A DNA stretch of 36,609 nt from a virus: positions 1 through 36,609 of IMG/VR virus record IMGVR_UViG_3300036944_000576; one strand, 5' to 3'. A program made the translations under genes and the position numbers. Below are positions 25,961 to 34,888 of this stretch, piece by piece (position 1 is the first letter of the stretch; each line of letters starts with the position of its first letter). The notes under the pieces were generated by a model. It saw only the letters and a list, made by a program, of their open reading frames with translations, ran no database searches and was not told the DNA's origin.

Positions 25961-26728
25961 ATGAAGATCCAAATCCCCACAACCTGCCCTTGCTGTGATT
26001 ACAAACTTGAATTGGTCAACGATCAATTGTTTTGTCGCAACACGGCTTGCGGTGCTCAGCTTGGTAAAAAAGTTGAACATTTTTGCAAGACACTAGGCAT
26101 CAAAGGCATGGGGCCTAAGAGTGTTGAAAAACTAAATCTACAAGACTTAACTGAGCTATTTTACTTAGACCCAGATTCAGTAATCGAAGCACTTGGCAGT
26201 GAGAAAACTGCACACAAGTTACTAGATGAAATTGATCGTGCTAAGAGTGCTGATTTAGCAACTGTGTTGGCTAGTTTTAGTATTCCACTTGTTGGCAACA
26301 CAGCTTCACAAAAGATTTGTAGCGTTGTAGACCATATCAGCCAAATCAATTACGAAACTTGCAAAGCAGCAGGTCTAGGTGACAAAGTTACCGAAAACTT
26401 AGTTGGCTGGCTACAAACAGATTTCCCTGACTTACAAGAGTTTTTGCCGTTCTCTTTTAAGTCCAACCGCAATTCCACATCAAACAGTAATAATAATTCC
26501 AAGACTGTTTGTATCACTGGAAAGTTATCTTCTTATAAAACTAAAGCAGAAGCCTACAAAGCACTAGAAGAGGCTGGTTTTAAAGTTACAGAAACTGTAA
26601 CCAAAGCCACTGACATTTTAGTTGATGAAGAAGATAAAGCTAGTACAAAACGCAAAAAAGCCGAGTCCCTTGGCATCCAAATCATAACAAACCTAAATAC
26701 TTTCTTGAAAGAAAATACAAATGACTGA
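25961..26728 (+). CDS. ligB: NAD+-dependent DNA ligase, C-terminal half (Zn finger, HhH, BRCT)
   Basis: 255 residues. TTCPCCDYKLELVNDQLFCR with a following NTACG gives the four-cysteine zinc finger. Residues about 40-160 are helix-hairpin-helix repeats (LGIKGMGPKSVEKL). The last 80 (KTVCITGKLSSYKTKAEAYK and on) form a BRCT domain. It has no catalytic Lys, so it must work with the protein at 24940 as a second subunit. It overlaps the D5-like gene by 8 bases. The symbol follows the T5 usage as I recall it. Confidence 0.9.
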   Translation: MKIQIPTTCPCCDYKLELVNDQLFCRNTACGAQLGKKVEHFCKTLGIKGMGPKSVEKLNLQDLTELFYLDPDSVIEALGSEKTAHKLLDEIDRAKSADLATVLASFSIPLVGNTASQKICSVVDHISQINYETCKAAGLGDKVTENLVGWLQTDFPDLQEFLPFSFKSNRNSTSNSNNNSKTVCITGKLSSYKTKAEAYKALEEAGFKVTETVTKATDILVDEEDKASTKRKKAESLGIQIITNLNTFLKENTND

Positions 26729-27470
26729 AAAAACAACTAAAAACTGGTCTGACGAAGCTGTTGACCAACTGATGAACATCGTTGGAAACGAAAGCCCTGT
26801 TAGCGTTGAAAGCGTTGAGCGTGCTGCTGAACAACTGGGTAAAACCACTCGTAGCATTGCCAGCAAACTGCGTCAACTAGACCGTGAAGTTGCTAGTCTT
26901 GCAAAAGAAAAAACATCTGCATTTACTGCTGACGAAGGCGCTGATCTTGCCGATTTCGTCCAAGCTAACGCAGGTAACTTGACATACAAAGATATTGCTG
27001 AAAACTTTGCTGGCGGCAAATTCACTGCCAAACAAATCCAAGGCAAACTGTTGGCCTTGGAATTGACTGGTTCAGTTAAGCCAGCCGAAAAAGTTGAAGT
27101 TGCACGTACATACACAGAGTCCGAAGAAATGACTTTTGTGAAAATGGCCGATGCAGGTAGCTACATCGAAGAAATCGCTGCTAAACTCAACAAAACCGTT
27201 GCATCGGTTCGTGGTAAAGCACTGAGCTTGACTCGCAAAGGTCAGATTGCTAAGATTCCTGCACAAAAAGAATCTCATGCTAAAGAGTCCGTTGACCAAG
27301 TTAGCGCATTGGGTGCAGCAATTGCAACAATGACTGTAGCAGAAATTGCTGCTAAGGTTGACAAAACCGAGCGTGGTCTGCGTACATTGCTGACTCGCCG
27401 TGGTATCAAAGTTGCTGACTATGATGGTGCAGCTAAAAAAGCCAAAGCAGAAGCCAAAGCTGCTGCTTAA
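26721..27470 (+). CDS. D5-like DNA-binding protein (T5-type)
   Basis: 249 residues with several helix-turn-helix or SANT-like repeats: WSDEAVDQLMNIVG with GKTTRSIASKLRQL, then FTADEGADLADF with FTAKQIQGKLLALE, then YTESEEMTFVKMAD with LNKTVASVRGKALSL, then a basic Ala/Lys tail. Position after the two ligase genes and before the helicase matches T5 D5, a nonspecific DNA-binding protein and late transcription factor. It was probably built by tandem duplication of an HTH unit. The role is inferred from synteny. Confidence 0.8.
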   Translation: MTEKTTKNWSDEAVDQLMNIVGNESPVSVESVERAAEQLGKTTRSIASKLRQLDREVASLAKEKTSAFTADEGADLADFVQANAGNLTYKDIAENFAGGKFTAKQIQGKLLALELTGSVKPAEKVEVARTYTESEEMTFVKMADAGSYIEEIAAKLNKTVASVRGKALSLTRKGQIAKIPAQKESHAKESVDQVSALGAAIATMTVAEIAAKVDKTERGLRTLLTRRGIKVADYDGAAKKAKAEAKAAA

Positions 27471-27486
27471 TTTGGTTTAAACCAGT

Positions 27487-27520
27487 AGCCCGGGAGTTCC
27501 ATAAAGCTCCCGGGCTTTTT
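27487..27520 (+). terminator. Strong rho-independent terminator
   Basis: A 10-bp GC-rich stem AGCCCGGGAG/CTCCCGGGCT with a T-run. Confidence 0.92.
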
Positions 27521-27540
27521 CTGTTTAGGAGGTTCATAGT

Positions 27541-27840
27541 ATGAAGGTAACAATTACATACCATGACAACGAGTCATTTACAATGGAAGAAGTTGTAAAG
27601 CAGGCCGTTCATAATTATGGAAAAGCAGCTCAAGTAGAAATCAAACCAGAATCTACTATGGCGTATGACCACATCTATTTTGGTCTACAGCAACTAATTA
27701 CTCACGAACAACTGAGTTTGCTATATGATAGTGGTGCAACTTATCAGCAAGATTTAAAAAAGCTACGAGAGCAAGTAATGTACAAAGTTACTGAAATCGT
27801 GGATCAAGTTATTATTGACAATGAAGCGAAAGTAGGGTAA
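27541..27840 (+). CDS. Phage protein of unknown function
   Basis: 99 residues, mixed beta start and helical end, acidic. A GGAGG ribosome site lies upstream and it directly precedes the helicase gene, so a helicase accessory role is possible but unproven. No motif is recognised. Confidence 0.7.
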   Translation: MKVTITYHDNESFTMEEVVKQAVHNYGKAAQVEIKPESTMAYDHIYFGLQQLITHEQLSLLYDSGATYQQDLKKLREQVMYKVTEIVDQVIIDNEAKVG

Positions 27841-27842
27841 TC

Positions 27843-29231
27843 TTGGATACTAGTGCAGTAGTCTTAAACAAATTATTAACTGAGCGTAACCTAGATATTT
27901 GGGCTAAACTCAAGTTGGTATTTTTAGACCCTGCGTATTCTTCCTTGTACAGCGTAGTAAACAAATACTACGAAAAGTACAGCGCAATTCCGTCTTTTGA
28001 CGATCTTGAGCTAACCTTAAGGGAGGGTCCGGCGTCTAAAACACTGGCAACTCTCCGGTTAACCGAGGTACCAGACGTTTCCGCAGAAGTAGCACTGGAC
28101 GCACTAATCGACCAGTATACTCAGAACGAAACGGTAAAATTATTAGATAAATTCGTAGACAAATTACCCCTCTACGATACAAATGAAATAAAAGAAAACT
28201 TAGCCTCCATTGCACTAACAATCGAGGAAAAGACGCATACAAGCGAAAAAGTGTTTACAATGGCTGACATGATGATGTTTAGCCATCCAGAAGATTTGGA
28301 GAAAGAACGTGTTTACCTTGGTCTCAATAACGGCTTTGATAGTGTTCTTGGTGGAGTTGCTCGTCAAGAACTCATTCTCATTGGGGGCAAACGGGGATCC
28401 GGCAAATCTATTGCTAGTAGTAATCTTTTTGTTAATCAATATGAGTCTGGTAACAGTAGCATTTATTTCAGTATTGAAATGACCGCTAAAGAAACTATGG
28501 AACGTAACCTTAGTATCTTAGCTAATGTAAACTTACAAAATTTAAAACAACATAAACTAACAGACGACGAACTGCTACGAGTAGTAAAAGCTCGTGCAGA
28601 AATGTTTGTGGACAGTGGTGACTTAGTAAGCGAGTTTTTGCGTCACAGAGACCGCTTTAAGTTTGAAGAAACCCTAGTGCGTAACTGCGTACTAAAAGCT
28701 GATAATCAGATGATTATTGTTGATGACCGTGATCTGACCCTAAGCAGTATCGACTTGCACATTGGTAAAGCCAAAGCAAAGTTCGGTGATAAACTCAAGC
28801 TAGTAGTAGTTGACTACCTTAACCAAATTGTACTAGAAGGAAACGATCAGTATGACTGGAAACCGCAGATCGAAGTCTCCAAGAAACTTAAGAATCTCGC
28901 CCGTAAGTACGAAATTGTCATGGTTAGTCCATATCAAATCGACGCCAACGGGGAAGCTCGTTTTGCGAAAGGTATTCTTGACGCAGCGGATATTGCTCTT
29001 ACCATGGAAGCTCACGATAAAGAGACCAACGCGATCTCGTTTGCTACGACCAAGATTCGTGGCGGCAAGGAAATGGCGTTTACATGTCCAATTGACTGGG
29101 ATACCTTACGTATCTCGCCACAAAGTGTGGATAAGCCTCAAGCTAAAGAAGCAGTTAAAAAAGTAAAGAAAGGCCAAGAAGAAGCAGCACCTGTTAGTGA
29201 TAGCGGAGCAGACTTACCTTGGAACGCATAA
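27843..29231 (+). CDS. Replicative DNA helicase, DnaB type
   Basis: 462 residues from a TTG start two bases after the preceding stop; no in-frame ATG is better placed. ELILIGGKRGSGKSIASSNL (Walker A near 181-190), SSIYFSIEMTAKETMERNL (H1a), KLKLVVVDYLNQIV (Walker B) and the following MVSPYQIDANGEARF region match the RecA-fold domain of DnaB/T7 gp4-type hexameric helicases. The N-terminal 150 residues are a separate helical domain. The C-terminus ends SGADLPWNA, an SSB-tail-like tip. The primase is separate, encoded next. Confidence 0.9.
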   Translation: MDTSAVVLNKLLTERNLDIWAKLKLVFLDPAYSSLYSVVNKYYEKYSAIPSFDDLELTLREGPASKTLATLRLTEVPDVSAEVALDALIDQYTQNETVKLLDKFVDKLPLYDTNEIKENLASIALTIEEKTHTSEKVFTMADMMMFSHPEDLEKERVYLGLNNGFDSVLGGVARQELILIGGKRGSGKSIASSNLFVNQYESGNSSIYFSIEMTAKETMERNLSILANVNLQNLKQHKLTDDELLRVVKARAEMFVDSGDLVSEFLRHRDRFKFEETLVRNCVLKADNQMIIVDDRDLTLSSIDLHIGKAKAKFGDKLKLVVVDYLNQIVLEGNDQYDWKPQIEVSKKLKNLARKYEIVMVSPYQIDANGEARFAKGILDAADIALTMEAHDKETNAISFATTKIRGGKEMAFTCPIDWDTLRISPQSVDKPQAKEAVKKVKKGQEEAAPVSDSGADLPWNA

Positions 29232-30086
29232 ATGTCAGACCCAGTACTAGAACTAATTCAAAAGAACGATCTCCAGTTTACAGTATCTGGGCGTGACTAC
29301 CTAATCAAATGCTTGAACCCAGATCACAGCGACAGCAACCCAAGTTTCAGAGTTGATAAAGTTAGCGGTGTAGCACACTGCTTTGCGTGTGGCTTTAAAA
29401 CCAATCTTTTTAAGTTCTACGGTGTTTTCACAAACCCAGTACCTATTAAGATTATGGCCTTAAAAGAAAAGCTGGATGTACTAAAACGGTTTGGTCAAGA
29501 ACTAGACCTTCCACAAGGATATACACCCTGGACAAAAGTGTTCCGTGGTGTTAGTCCTCAAACACTAAAACACTTCGGTGCTTTTTATACTAACCAAGTA
29601 GAAAAGCTTCAAGATCGTATTGTGTTTCCTGTAAAAGATATTACAGGTAAAAATGTTGTGTTTGTTGCACGTCATACTATGTCGCAAGGAAATCCCCGAT
29701 ATGTTAACTATCCCGTAGGAGTTAAGATGCCGGTGTTTCCTGCACACTTACCAAGTGGATACAGTTCAATGGTAATTGTAGAAGGTATGTTTGATATGCT
29801 AAACTTATACGACAAAGGTTGTGAAAATGTGGTATGTGCATTTGGCACTAACACACTGCAAAATGACACTAAAGCTAAACTTTTACCATTTAAAGCGCAA
29901 GGTATCACACACGTATACTTGCTGTTTGATGGAGACGAAGCTGGACGCAAATCAGCTAAATTAATGAAGCCACTTATCGAAGACGAAGGATTCATTGTGG
30001 AAGTCGTTGACCTACCAGATGGAACCGACCCAGGTGAACTAGACACAGAGAATGTACGAAGCATTGCCGAGTACATTAATAAATAA
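29232..30086 (+). CDS. DNA primase (zinc-binding and TOPRIM domains)
   Basis: 284 residues. KCLNPDHSDSNPSFRVD with HCFACG forms the CHC2-type zinc motif at the N-terminus. A TOPRIM domain follows: MVIVEGMFDMLNLYDKGCEN with the catalytic Glu, and YLLFDGDEAGRKSA with the DxD. The helicase-binding C-terminal domain of DnaG is absent. It makes RNA primers for lagging-strand synthesis, working with the helicase gene that it follows with no gap. Confidence 0.9.
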   Translation: MSDPVLELIQKNDLQFTVSGRDYLIKCLNPDHSDSNPSFRVDKVSGVAHCFACGFKTNLFKFYGVFTNPVPIKIMALKEKLDVLKRFGQELDLPQGYTPWTKVFRGVSPQTLKHFGAFYTNQVEKLQDRIVFPVKDITGKNVVFVARHTMSQGNPRYVNYPVGVKMPVFPAHLPSGYSSMVIVEGMFDMLNLYDKGCENVVCAFGTNTLQNDTKAKLLPFKAQGITHVYLLFDGDEAGRKSAKLMKPLIEDEGFIVEVVDLPDGTDPGELDTENVRSIAEYINK

Positions 30087-30088
30087 AC

Positions 30089-30117
30089 TTGAAATGTTAG
30101 CCAAGATACGCTATAAT
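30089..30117 (+). promoter_or_regulatory. Rightward sigma70 promoter of the polymerase gene
   Basis: TTGAAA, 17 bp, TATAAT, followed by an AAAGGA ribosome site. Confidence 0.8.
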
Positions 30118-30139
30118 AAAGTATCAAAGGAAATTATAA

Positions 30140-32419
30140 ATGAAAATTGCCATTATTGACAAAGCACCCAATCGTACACGATATTCGGACTATTTTGAGT
30201 TTGAGTACGATCAGTACCACATGAGTTCAGTTCCGATTACCAAGCTACTGAAAAAAGATGTAGACTTGGTAGTGGACTTGGAACCTTATGATTTTGTGAT
30301 CTTGGTTGGAGCAGAAGCCGCCAAAGAGTACGCAAAGATTACCTCGGTCACAAATATGGCGGGTCAACTGGTGCAAGACAAGTATATTGCTATTTCAAAT
30401 CCAGCAATGTTGAGTTTTAAACCAGAAGGTAAGCCCGACTTTCAGCGTGCAGTCGATCGTATTCACAAGTACGTTAAAGGTCAGCTAAAGCCCACAGTAC
30501 AAGGTGACTTTAAGGGTATTGATGACACAGCAGAAGCCAAACGATTCTTGCGTGAAGTGCTAGACAATGCTCAAGGCTATGTTGCGTGGGACACGGAAAC
30601 AACTTGCCTGTATCCACGTGATGGTTACGTGCTTGGCGTGTCTATGAGCTACAAAAGCAAGCACGGCAGATATATCTTAACTGATTGCCTAGACGATGTT
30701 TGCCTAGACTTGATGCAAAAGATTGCTAATGAGTTTTACACAGTGTTTCACAACATGAAGTTTGACTACAAGATGATTAAGTATCACCTTGATATCGACT
30801 TTCCTCGTAAGCGTGTGCATGACACTATGGTTATGCACTATGTACTGGACGAAACTGATAGTCATGGTTTGAAACCTCTGGCCCTAAAGTACACCGATTA
30901 CGGTGACTATGACAGCGAACTGGATGACTTTAAAAAGGCATACTGTGCAGCACATGGCTTGTTGCAAGATGACTTCACCTATGACCTTATTCCCTTTGAT
31001 ACGATTAGTCGTTACGCTTCGATTGACACGGCCGTTACATACGACCTTTTCCATAAGTTCTGGCCGATTGTCCAAACCAATGATAAACTGCGTAAAGTTT
31101 ACGAAGAAATCTTGATTCCTGGTACACTATTCCTAATGGACATGGAAGAAGTAGGTATTCCTATGAGTACTGAGCGTATGGCTGCTGCTAGCAAGTACTT
31201 AGACTATGAAATTGAAGAAGCCAAAAAAGTTGTTTACAGCTTTGATGCAGTAAAACAATATGAAAAAGATAGTGGCAAGATCTTTAATCCTAATTCGGTT
31301 ATGCAGCTTCGCGTTGTGCTTTTTGACTATTTGGGTCTTAACCCAACTGGTAAAAAGACCGCTACTGGTGCTGTTTCTACTGATGCTGAAGTATTGGGTG
31401 AGTTATCAGACGAGCATCCACTACCAGCCGCAATCCTAAAGGTGCGTCAACTTGGTAAAATTCAAAACACCTATATTCAAAAGATTCTGCCAGAAATTGA
31501 CCGTGATGGTCGTATCCGTACGAATTTTAATCTTATCTTTACTACTAGTGGTCGCTTGTCTAGTAGTGGCAAGTTCAACGCTCAGCAAATTCCTCGGGAC
31601 GACCCTATTATCAAAGGTTGTATTGAGGCTCCAGCAGGATATAAGATTGTATCGCAAGACTTGACCACAGCTGAGATGTATTATGCGGCTGTGTTGAGTG
31701 GCGACAAGAATCTACAAGAAGTTTTTAGCAGTGGCGGTGACTTTCACTCAACAATCGCTAAGATGGTATTTAACCTGCCTGGCCCTGTTGAAGAAGTCAA
31801 AAAACTATACGGCTCAATGCGTCAATCGGCTAAGGCTATTTCATTCGGTATCTTATACGGTTCAGGTGCTAATAAAGTATCTCAGACCGTATCAAAAGCC
31901 ACTGGTGAAGTCTACCCTGTTGAGCAGGCACGAGACGATATTAAACAATACTTTACTAAATTCAATCGCCTTAAAAAGTGGTTGGAAGATCGCAAAAACT
32001 TTATTCAAACCAATGGCTATACATACTCATTCTTTGGTCGGAAACGCAGACTACCTAATGTATTTAGCGCAGATAAAGGAATTGCCGCTCACGAAGTTCG
32101 TAGTGGCATTAACGCCGAAGTACAAAGTCTTGCCAGCGATGTTAACTTACTTGGAGCTATGCGAACAGCAGAAGAAATTGCGGCAAAGGGACTAGACGCT
32201 AAAATCTTTATGCTAGTTCATGACTCAATTGTTGCGCTCGTAAAAGACGCTAATGTGGTGGAATACTGCGAGATCCTAAAGCGCAACACGCAACACCAGT
32301 GGGGCTGTGAGATTCCAAATGCCCCAATCGGTGTAGATCAAGATATTGGCGAGGACTATAGTTTTGGACATTTTAGCGAAACATACAAGTTTGTTGGAGA
32401 TACGCTGGCCCGTGTTTAA
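30140..32419 (+). CDS. DNA polymerase, family A, with 3'-5' exonuclease
   Basis: 759 residues. The 3'-5' exonuclease starts with VAWDTETTCLYP (Asp 151, Glu 153), then FHNMKFDYKMIKYHLD and YASIDTAVTYDLF. The polymerase has motif A SQDLTTAEMYYAAVLSG (near 507), motif B RQSAKAISFGILYGSG (near 560) and motif C MLVHDSIVAL (near 693). A 140-residue N-terminal extension resembles the start of T5-type polymerases. No 5'-3' exonuclease. It is the replicative polymerase. The Asp of motif A is followed by Leu-Thr-Thr instead of the usual Tyr-Ser. Confidence 0.95.
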   Translation: MKIAIIDKAPNRTRYSDYFEFEYDQYHMSSVPITKLLKKDVDLVVDLEPYDFVILVGAEAAKEYAKITSVTNMAGQLVQDKYIAISNPAMLSFKPEGKPDFQRAVDRIHKYVKGQLKPTVQGDFKGIDDTAEAKRFLREVLDNAQGYVAWDTETTCLYPRDGYVLGVSMSYKSKHGRYILTDCLDDVCLDLMQKIANEFYTVFHNMKFDYKMIKYHLDIDFPRKRVHDTMVMHYVLDETDSHGLKPLALKYTDYGDYDSELDDFKKAYCAAHGLLQDDFTYDLIPFDTISRYASIDTAVTYDLFHKFWPIVQTNDKLRKVYEEILIPGTLFLMDMEEVGIPMSTERMAAASKYLDYEIEEAKKVVYSFDAVKQYEKDSGKIFNPNSVMQLRVVLFDYLGLNPTGKKTATGAVSTDAEVLGELSDEHPLPAAILKVRQLGKIQNTYIQKILPEIDRDGRIRTNFNLIFTTSGRLSSSGKFNAQQIPRDDPIIKGCIEAPAGYKIVSQDLTTAEMYYAAVLSGDKNLQEVFSSGGDFHSTIAKMVFNLPGPVEEVKKLYGSMRQSAKAISFGILYGSGANKVSQTVSKATGEVYPVEQARDDIKQYFTKFNRLKKWLEDRKNFIQTNGYTYSFFGRKRRLPNVFSADKGIAAHEVRSGINAEVQSLASDVNLLGAMRTAEEIAAKGLDAKIFMLVHDSIVALVKDANVVEYCEILKRNTQHQWGCEIPNAPIGVDQDIGEDYSFGHFSETYKFVGDTLARV

Positions 32420-32915
32420 GCTAGGTGACAAGAAGCCAACCCAGCAAGATGGGTTGGTATTCTATCATACACACTACGTAGATGAAAATAATTCGGAGAC
32501 TTATACTATTAGAATGGTTGATGATAAAACACTGCCACAGGCGACACTTGGTCTCAGACGACTAGCAATGAAAGCACTAAAGGTTGAGTTGTTCCCAATC
32601 CGCACAGCCATCTACTTTTTAGCAGACTTGGTTAAACTTGCAAAAGCAACTACTTGGTTTGTGGACAGCAGTGGCAGAGTATTTCAGTACGAAAAAACCA
32701 CACGCGCCAAACTCACAACAAAGAAACTAAAAAATGTTTTACCTGCGGAAGGGTTAGGGTGTGTGTTTGAATTAGTGGGAGTACCTAACCGATTTAAAGC
32801 AATGCGTCACCCTGATGATAGCGAACAGTATGCCCGAGTGTTGCAGTTGGGTATGGCATTTATTTTTTATGGTTTTTGCAGTGAGCACAAACCCGATAGT
32901 TGGAGAATGGTATGA
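32412..32915 (+). CDS. Phage protein of unknown function
   Basis: 167 residues from a GTG at 32412 that overlaps the polymerase stop; the longer ATG reading would begin deep in the polymerase gene. Beta-rich first half, basic middle (YEKTTRAKLTTKKLK). No motif is recognised. Confidence 0.65.
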   Translation: MFKLGDKKPTQQDGLVFYHTHYVDENNSETYTIRMVDDKTLPQATLGLRRLAMKALKVELFPIRTAIYFLADLVKLAKATTWFVDSSGRVFQYEKTTRAKLTTKKLKNVLPAEGLGCVFELVGVPNRFKAMRHPDDSEQYARVLQLGMAFIFYGFCSEHKPDSWRMV

Positions 32916-33160
32916 ACAAAAGAATTGAAGAACTTTGGAACAAAGCAGCAGCACAGTCTAGTGACTCTTGGGAAGGCCAAAAAAAGTTTGTGGAAGCACT
33001 AGTTCAGCTGGCTGTACAAGATTGCATTGACAAGATCGAGACTTATCATATTCCAGTTGGAAACAGTGCAGCGGGTGAAATAGCGTGTGAAATGACGTAT
33101 TTTGCACTACGTGATATTCGGGACGATATTCGCGAGACATTTGGAATAACGGATGCCTAA
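32912..33160 (+). CDS. Small acidic phage protein of unknown function
   Basis: 82 residues from ATG 32912 (ATGA overlap). Helical: NKRIEELWNKAAAQSSDSWE, with further helices. No domain is recognised. Overlaps the helicase gene by 8 bases. Confidence 0.7.
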   Translation: MNKRIEELWNKAAAQSSDSWEGQKKFVEALVQLAVQDCIDKIETYHIPVGNSAAGEIACEMTYFALRDIRDDIRETFGITDA

Positions 33161-34448
33161 AGCAGTAATATCAAATAGAATATACATGGATAATCCTGGT
33201 GTAGAGCATACTAAAAAGATTATCGGTGCACTTACATACAAGATCAAAAAAGATACTGGAAGCAAACGGTTTGCTACAGTAGAAACTATCAAGAATTATA
33301 GGGTGTTGCCAAAAGGTATTCTTAGTATTCCACAAGGCCGACTAGATTTGATACCCGAAGATTATGAAATCATTGATAAACGAGTGCTTGAGGATGTACC
33401 TTTCCCAACGCCTAAATTCCCCCTACGACCCGAACAGCAAGTCGTTTATGACCCAATCGACGACACGTGCTTTATTAACGCTCTTGTCGGCTGGGGGAAA
33501 ACCTTTACAGCTTTACACCTCGCCCACAAGTTTGGGCAAAAAACATTGGTTATCACTCATACAGCAGCTCTCCGAGACCAGTGGTGTGAAGAAGTCGAAG
33601 TCCTATTCGGGATACAACCCGGAGTTATTGGTGGTGGACGAGTTGACCACGCCGACCACTTTATCACAGTTGCGAATATACAGACGCTCAGCAAGTGTGC
33701 TGGTGACTTGGCTAAGGAGTTTGGGACTATTATCTTGGACGAAGCCCACCACTGTCCTGCCACTACATTTGCACAAACAGTGGACGTGTTCCATGCCCGT
33801 TACCGAATCGCCCTTAGTGGCACAATGATTCGCAAAGACGGCAAGCACATCTTGTTCGGTGACTACTTTGGACCACTGGTATACAAACCACCACAGAGCA
33901 ACACACTGACTCCAACAGTGCATATTGTTAAGTCGGGTATTACCCTAAAGCCAGGAGTACCGTGGGTAGAAAAAGTCAGTGATCTACTAGAATCAGAAAA
34001 GTATAGACAGTTTATTGCAACTATTGCACTAATGCATATGCAAGAGGGTCACTCAGTGTTGGTAATCGCTGACCGAGTGGAGTTTTTACACAAAGTGAAA
34101 GAATACATTGGCGAAGATTGCGCGGTTGTTACAGGCGACACAGACTACGAAGAACGACAGTACATCAAACAAGAAGTGCTTTCAGGAACCAAAAAAGCTA
34201 TATGCGGCAGCAGGCAAATATTCTCAGAAGGCATATCTATTAACACACTCAGCTGTGTTATTCTTGCAGCCCCAATGAGTAACGATAGTCTGCTAGAACA
34301 AATTGTGGGTCGCGTTCAGCGATTGCATGAAGGTAAACTTGACCCACTAGTTGTGGACATTAACTTTGCTGGTTATGCGGATAAAAAACAAAACAACGAT
34401 AGACTAGCCTTGTATTTACGTAAAGGCTGGCAGGTAATAACAGCATGA
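33153..34448 (+). CDS. SF2 DNA helicase, D10-like
   Basis: 431 residues. Motif I INALVGWGKTFTALHLAHKF (GWGKT replaces the usual GxGKT), motif II IILDEAHHCP (DEAH), motif III LSGTMIR, and motif VI EQIVGRVQRLHEGK with a C-terminal helicase domain. It is similar to the UvsW/RecG-like branch of phage helicases and in the position of T5 D10, and would act in branch migration or replication initiation. It overlaps the previous gene by 8 bases. Confidence 0.92.
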   Translation: MPKAVISNRIYMDNPGVEHTKKIIGALTYKIKKDTGSKRFATVETIKNYRVLPKGILSIPQGRLDLIPEDYEIIDKRVLEDVPFPTPKFPLRPEQQVVYDPIDDTCFINALVGWGKTFTALHLAHKFGQKTLVITHTAALRDQWCEEVEVLFGIQPGVIGGGRVDHADHFITVANIQTLSKCAGDLAKEFGTIILDEAHHCPATTFAQTVDVFHARYRIALSGTMIRKDGKHILFGDYFGPLVYKPPQSNTLTPTVHIVKSGITLKPGVPWVEKVSDLLESEKYRQFIATIALMHMQEGHSVLVIADRVEFLHKVKEYIGEDCAVVTGDTDYEERQYIKQEVLSGTKKAICGSRQIFSEGISINTLSCVILAAPMSNDSLLEQIVGRVQRLHEGKLDPLVVDINFAGYADKKQNNDRLALYLRKGWQVITA

Positions 34449-34460
34449 TAAAATTTACAC

Positions 34461-34489
34461 TTGCAGTAGGTTCGCTATTATGCTATAAT
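34461..34489 (+). promoter_or_regulatory. Rightward sigma70 promoter
   Basis: TTGCAG, 17 bp, TATAAT. The predicted start gives a leader of only about 12 bases to the next ATG. Confidence 0.75.
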
Positions 34490-34508
34490 ATAGTCTAAGT
34501 CAAGCATT

Positions 34509-34886
34509 ATGGCACTCTTTTTTAACCTGGATTTATTAGAAACAGAAACACATTGTGACCCTAAATTAATGTTAAGTATGCTGGAAAGGCATTATGGCAA
34601 AAAGCCAGTACCGAAAAACCACCGTGAACTAAATAGCTTCAAAAACTTGTCGGGTCACAGCTTTTTGTTAAATGCCCAACCTCTTTTTCAAGACACTTGT
34701 GATATTGCGTATAAAGCGCAGTATATCAGACTTGCAGGAAGGCGTGATTATAGCTTATATAAACTTTATCGTGTAGTCTATCTAGACCTAAGCTATTTTA
34801 AAGATCTTGACTTAGACATCTTAAAACACAATCCACTGCTTACAATAACAGACAACAAAATTTACTTTAAATACGAAAACAACTAA
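34509..34886 (+). CDS. Phage protein of unknown function
   Basis: 125 residues. Contains HCDPKLMLSMLERHYGKK (encoded in part by the GACCCTAAA word at 34557) and a Tyr-rich segment; beta end. No motif is recognised. The position in front of the ssDNA-binding protein suggests a replication accessory, unproven. Confidence 0.7.
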   Translation: MALFFNLDLLETETHCDPKLMLSMLERHYGKKPVPKNHRELNSFKNLSGHSFLLNAQPLFQDTCDIAYKAQYIRLAGRRDYSLYKLYRVVYLDLSYFKDLDLDILKHNPLLTITDNKIYFKYENN

Positions 34887-34888
34887 CT

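Noticed and set aside
31698-32195. A 165-codon rightward frame inside the polymerase gene
   Set aside because: It is in the +1 frame of the family A polymerase, whose motifs B and C fall in this stretch.
33364-33828. A 154-codon frame inside the helicase gene
   Set aside because: It overlaps helicase motifs I and II in another frame and looks like a shadow.
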